From Ignavibacteriales bacterium (lineage in GTDB: Bacteria; Bacteroidota; Ignavibacteria; UBA10030): a stretch of 7,444 nucleotides of DNA. This document shows positions 5,888 through 7,444 of the stretch, one piece after another. Under the pieces are notes generated by a model. It worked only from the letters and a program-made list of their open reading frames with translations, was not told the origin of the DNA and did not search any database. A program made the translations under genes and the position numbers. Position 1 is the stretch's first letter, and every line of letters starts with the position of its first letter. The stretch is from the NCBI GenBank assembly GCA_016218005.1, contig JACRFF010000089.1:1-7444 (forward strand). The letters run 5' to 3'.

Positions 5888-6907
5888 ATGGAAACAGCCA
5901 TTGAAGAAATAAAAGTGAAGTCGCTGAAGGACAGGGTCATTGATTTGATTCAGGAAGATGTGCCTGATTACCTGAATAAATTTGTTTACTGCATGGGAGC
6001 AACGCCGCTTGTTCTTTTTCTTGTGGCGCTTGCAACCGGCATCCTTATGACCTTTTATTATATTCCCTATCCGGACAAGGCTTATGCAAGCGTCGAGGCC
6101 ATAACCCATGATATTTATCTCGGCTGGTTTATCCGCGGGCTGCATAAGCTCTCGGTCAATCTTATGATATTCACGCTCTTTCTCCATGCTCTCAGGGTTT
6201 TCATAACGCGGGCTTACTCAGCGGGAGAGTTGAAATGGCTTATCGGCGCGCTGCTTCTTTTTACTACCCTCGGCATGGGCTTTACCGGATATGCGCTCGT
6301 CTATGATCAGGTGTCTTACTGGGGCATGACCGTGGTGATGAATATGATAGAGGAGATGCCGGTTGCGGGGCCTGCTATGGCCTATCTCCTGCGCGGAGGC
6401 GCGGAGGTGTCGGAGATCACCCTGCTTCGCCTCTATGACCTTCATACAAAGCTGCTGCCGGTTCTGCTCATCCTTTGCATAGCCGCTCACATTGCGGCAA
6501 TAAGGATCATCGACTTTGCAAAGATGAAAGATGAAAAAGGGGTTCATCTGTTTTATCCCGAACATGCGCTCAAGGTCGGTCTCGTTGCAGTCGGTATTTT
6601 CGTTGTGATGGTAAATCTTGTTATGATATTTCCGCCGGCCATTGGGCAAATGGCAAATCCCCTTGAGGTGGCGTCCAATGTGGCTCCGCCCTGGTATTTT
6701 TCAGCGGTGTATAAGTGGATAACCATCGCCCCGCGCCAGTCCGCGCTTTTTGCCCTGTTGCTTTTTTCGGCGCTCTTTGTCTTGTATCCATACATAGACA
6801 GGTTTCTTGTTCAAAGAGGTTTTCGTATGGAAAGGATAAATATCGTCCTCGGAACAGCGGCGGTTTCAGCCTTTGCCGCACTCACGTTATGGAATGTTTT
6901 GTTTTAA
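5888..6907 (+). CDS. petB: Cytochrome b, b6-type N-terminal half fused to a subunit IV-like C-terminal part
   Basis: This 339-residue membrane protein is the quinol-oxidising core of a Rieske/cytochrome b complex. Four helices form the heme b bundle (about 37-57, 86-106, 117-137, 184-206) and about three more follow (228-248, 284-302, 316-337), so the parts separate in b6f as b6 and subunit IV are joined, slightly shortened. Heme ligands are His86/His100 and His186/His201; the 15-position step in the second pair is the b6 pattern rather than bc1. Cys35 in KFVYCMG matches the residue that covalently binds the extra c-type heme in cytochrome b6. The Qo motif is PPWY at 267-270 instead of PEWY, so the conserved glutamate is missing; variants at this position occur in bacteria with low-potential quinones such as menaquinone. 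The next gene starts 34 bases later. Family certain; menaquinol as donor is inference. Confidence 0.95.
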   Translation: METAIEEIKVKSLKDRVIDLIQEDVPDYLNKFVYCMGATPLVLFLVALATGILMTFYYIPYPDKAYASVEAITHDIYLGWFIRGLHKLSVNLMIFTLFLHALRVFITRAYSAGELKWLIGALLLFTTLGMGFTGYALVYDQVSYWGMTVVMNMIEEMPVAGPAMAYLLRGGAEVSEITLLRLYDLHTKLLPVLLILCIAAHIAAIRIIDFAKMKDEKGVHLFYPEHALKVGLVAVGIFVVMVNLVMIFPPAIGQMANPLEVASNVAPPWYFSAVYKWITIAPRQSALFALLLFSALFVLYPYIDRFLVQRGFRMERINIVLGTAAVSAFAALTLWNVLF

Positions 6908-6929
6908 AAATGTCTGAACGGATAATTAC

Positions 6930-6935
6930 GGAGGA
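6930..6935 (+). promoter_or_regulatory. Ribosome binding site of the multiheme cytochrome gene
   Basis: GGAGGA lies six bases before the ATG at 6942, ideal spacing. It supports this start for a gene that has no stop inside the window. Confidence 0.8.
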
Positions 6936-6941
6936 GACAAT

Positions 6942-7444
6942 ATGCAAACAAAGGATTCCAATTTCGTAAAATATTTTATCGGCGCACTAAGTCTTATTAT
7001 TTTTATATCCCTGACCATAGTCGGCTATGTGGAGGTAAAGGCGAGCAAAGAGGAGATACATCCGTATATCTCCGCTGTCAACAAAAAATGCATAGACTGC
7101 CACATCAAAAAGGGCATAGGCGAAGGACAGGTGAATGACTGGAAGCAGAGCCGTCATGCTGAACAAGGCATAGGGTGCATCGAATGCCACAAGGCGGATG
7201 GAAAAGACCCGGATGCATACAAACATGAAGGGTTTATTGTTGCCACCATTGTATCGCCAAAGGATTGCAGCAAATGTCATGAGGATGAGGCCAAAGAATT
7301 TCAGGCGTCTTACCATGCGCAGGCGGCTAAATTTATCGGCTCTCTTGACAATGTTCTTGGTAATATAATTGAAGGCCCTGCTGCCGCAAATGCAGGGTGC
7401 AGACAGTGTCATGGGAGCGAGGTAAGAGTAATGGCAGGTGGCAA
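6942..7444 (+). CDS. Multiheme c-type cytochrome, HAO-like (octaheme family), 3'-truncated by the window edge
   Basis: The 167 visible residues start with a hydrophobic segment at 11-29 (signal peptide or N-terminal anchor; a VKA at 32-34 could be a cleavage site), so the protein is periplasmic or membrane-tethered. Four CXXCH heme c sites follow: CIDCH (50-54), CIECH (79-83), CSKCH (109-113) and CRQCH (153-157). The spacing and the phrases VNDWKQSRHAEQGIGC, VSPKDCSKCH and FIGSLDNVLGNIIEG resemble the N-terminal half of hydroxylamine oxidoreductase-type octaheme cytochromes, including the reductive forms proposed for nitrite or hydroxylamine reduction. The residues that separate oxidative from reductive members (the cross-linking tyrosine) lie beyond the window. 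Coming 34 bases after cytochrome b, it is probably an electron-accepting or catalytic subunit of the same complex; anammox bacteria are known to encode bc complexes with HAO-like subunits. A tetrathionate reductase-like or purely electron-carrying multiheme cytochrome is an alternative. Confidence 0.8.
   Translation, partial: MQTKDSNFVKYFIGALSLIIFISLTIVGYVEVKASKEEIHPYISAVNKKCIDCHIKKGIGEGQVNDWKQSRHAEQGIGCIECHKADGKDPDAYKHEGFIVATIVSPKDCSKCHEDEAKEFQASYHAQAAKFIGSLDNVLGNIIEGPAAANAGCRQCHGSEVRVMAGG

Noticed and set aside
6715..6969. 84-codon + strand frame across the end of cytochrome b
   Set aside because: It overlaps the last helices of cytochrome b in another frame and runs through the ribosome binding site and start of the next gene.
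6987..7412. 141-codon minus-strand frame at the right end
   Set aside because: It is antisense to four CXXCH heme motifs in a frame with an ideal ribosome binding site, so the + strand cytochrome is the real gene.
1..7444. CRISPR array, tRNA, rRNA or complete insertion sequence
   Set aside because: No regularly spaced direct repeats, no tRNA-like cloverleaf, no rRNA-like stretch and no transposase reading frame were seen.

Overview
The window holds three blocks of genes, all on the + strand. It looks like a bacterial chromosome fragment, probably an assembled environmental contig. The left block (about 1-3200) has three closely spaced metabolic genes: a 5'-truncated histidine ammonia-lyase (hutH), an adenosine deaminase (add) and a UlaG-like/UPF0173 metallo-beta-lactamase-fold hydrolase. 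The middle block is a gene-poor stretch of about 450 bases followed by an ammonium transporter (amt) with its own recognisable promoter and an operator-like dyad. The right block (about 5180-7444) is an energy-metabolism operon: a Tat-exported Rieske protein, a b6-type cytochrome b fused to a subunit IV-like C-terminal part, and the start of a multiheme c-type cytochrome that resembles the octaheme hydroxylamine oxidoreductase (HAO) family and runs off the window.

Taxonomy is inference only. The right block resembles anaerobic, probably menaquinone-using lineages such as Nitrospirota or Desulfobacterota: b6-like cytochrome b with a PPWY Qo motif, Rieske/b/HAO-like linkage, and palindromic intergenic repeats starting TGTCATTCCCG. 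The left block reads more like a Bacteroidota/Chlorobiota-type genome, with a different intergenic style and more GC-rich coding. This contrast may mean horizontal transfer, or a chimeric contig joined in one of the two intergenic regions around amt.

Within the right block the expected flow is menaquinol to cytochrome b/Rieske to the periplasmic multiheme cytochrome. The amt gene upstream would handle ammonium, which is a possible product of an HAO-like nitrite or hydroxylamine reductase. That link rests on adjacency only, since amt has its own promoter and is separated from the operon by a long terminator-like palindrome.

The points most worth a second look are: the first Rieske box reads CTDLGC, so the expected histidine cluster ligand is an aspartate; cytochrome b keeps the Cys35 that binds the extra heme in cytochrome b6f; two long imperfect palindromes flank the Rieske gene, one of them running into its ribosome binding site; and the UPF0173-like hydrolase has lost the second histidine of its HxHxDH metal motif.
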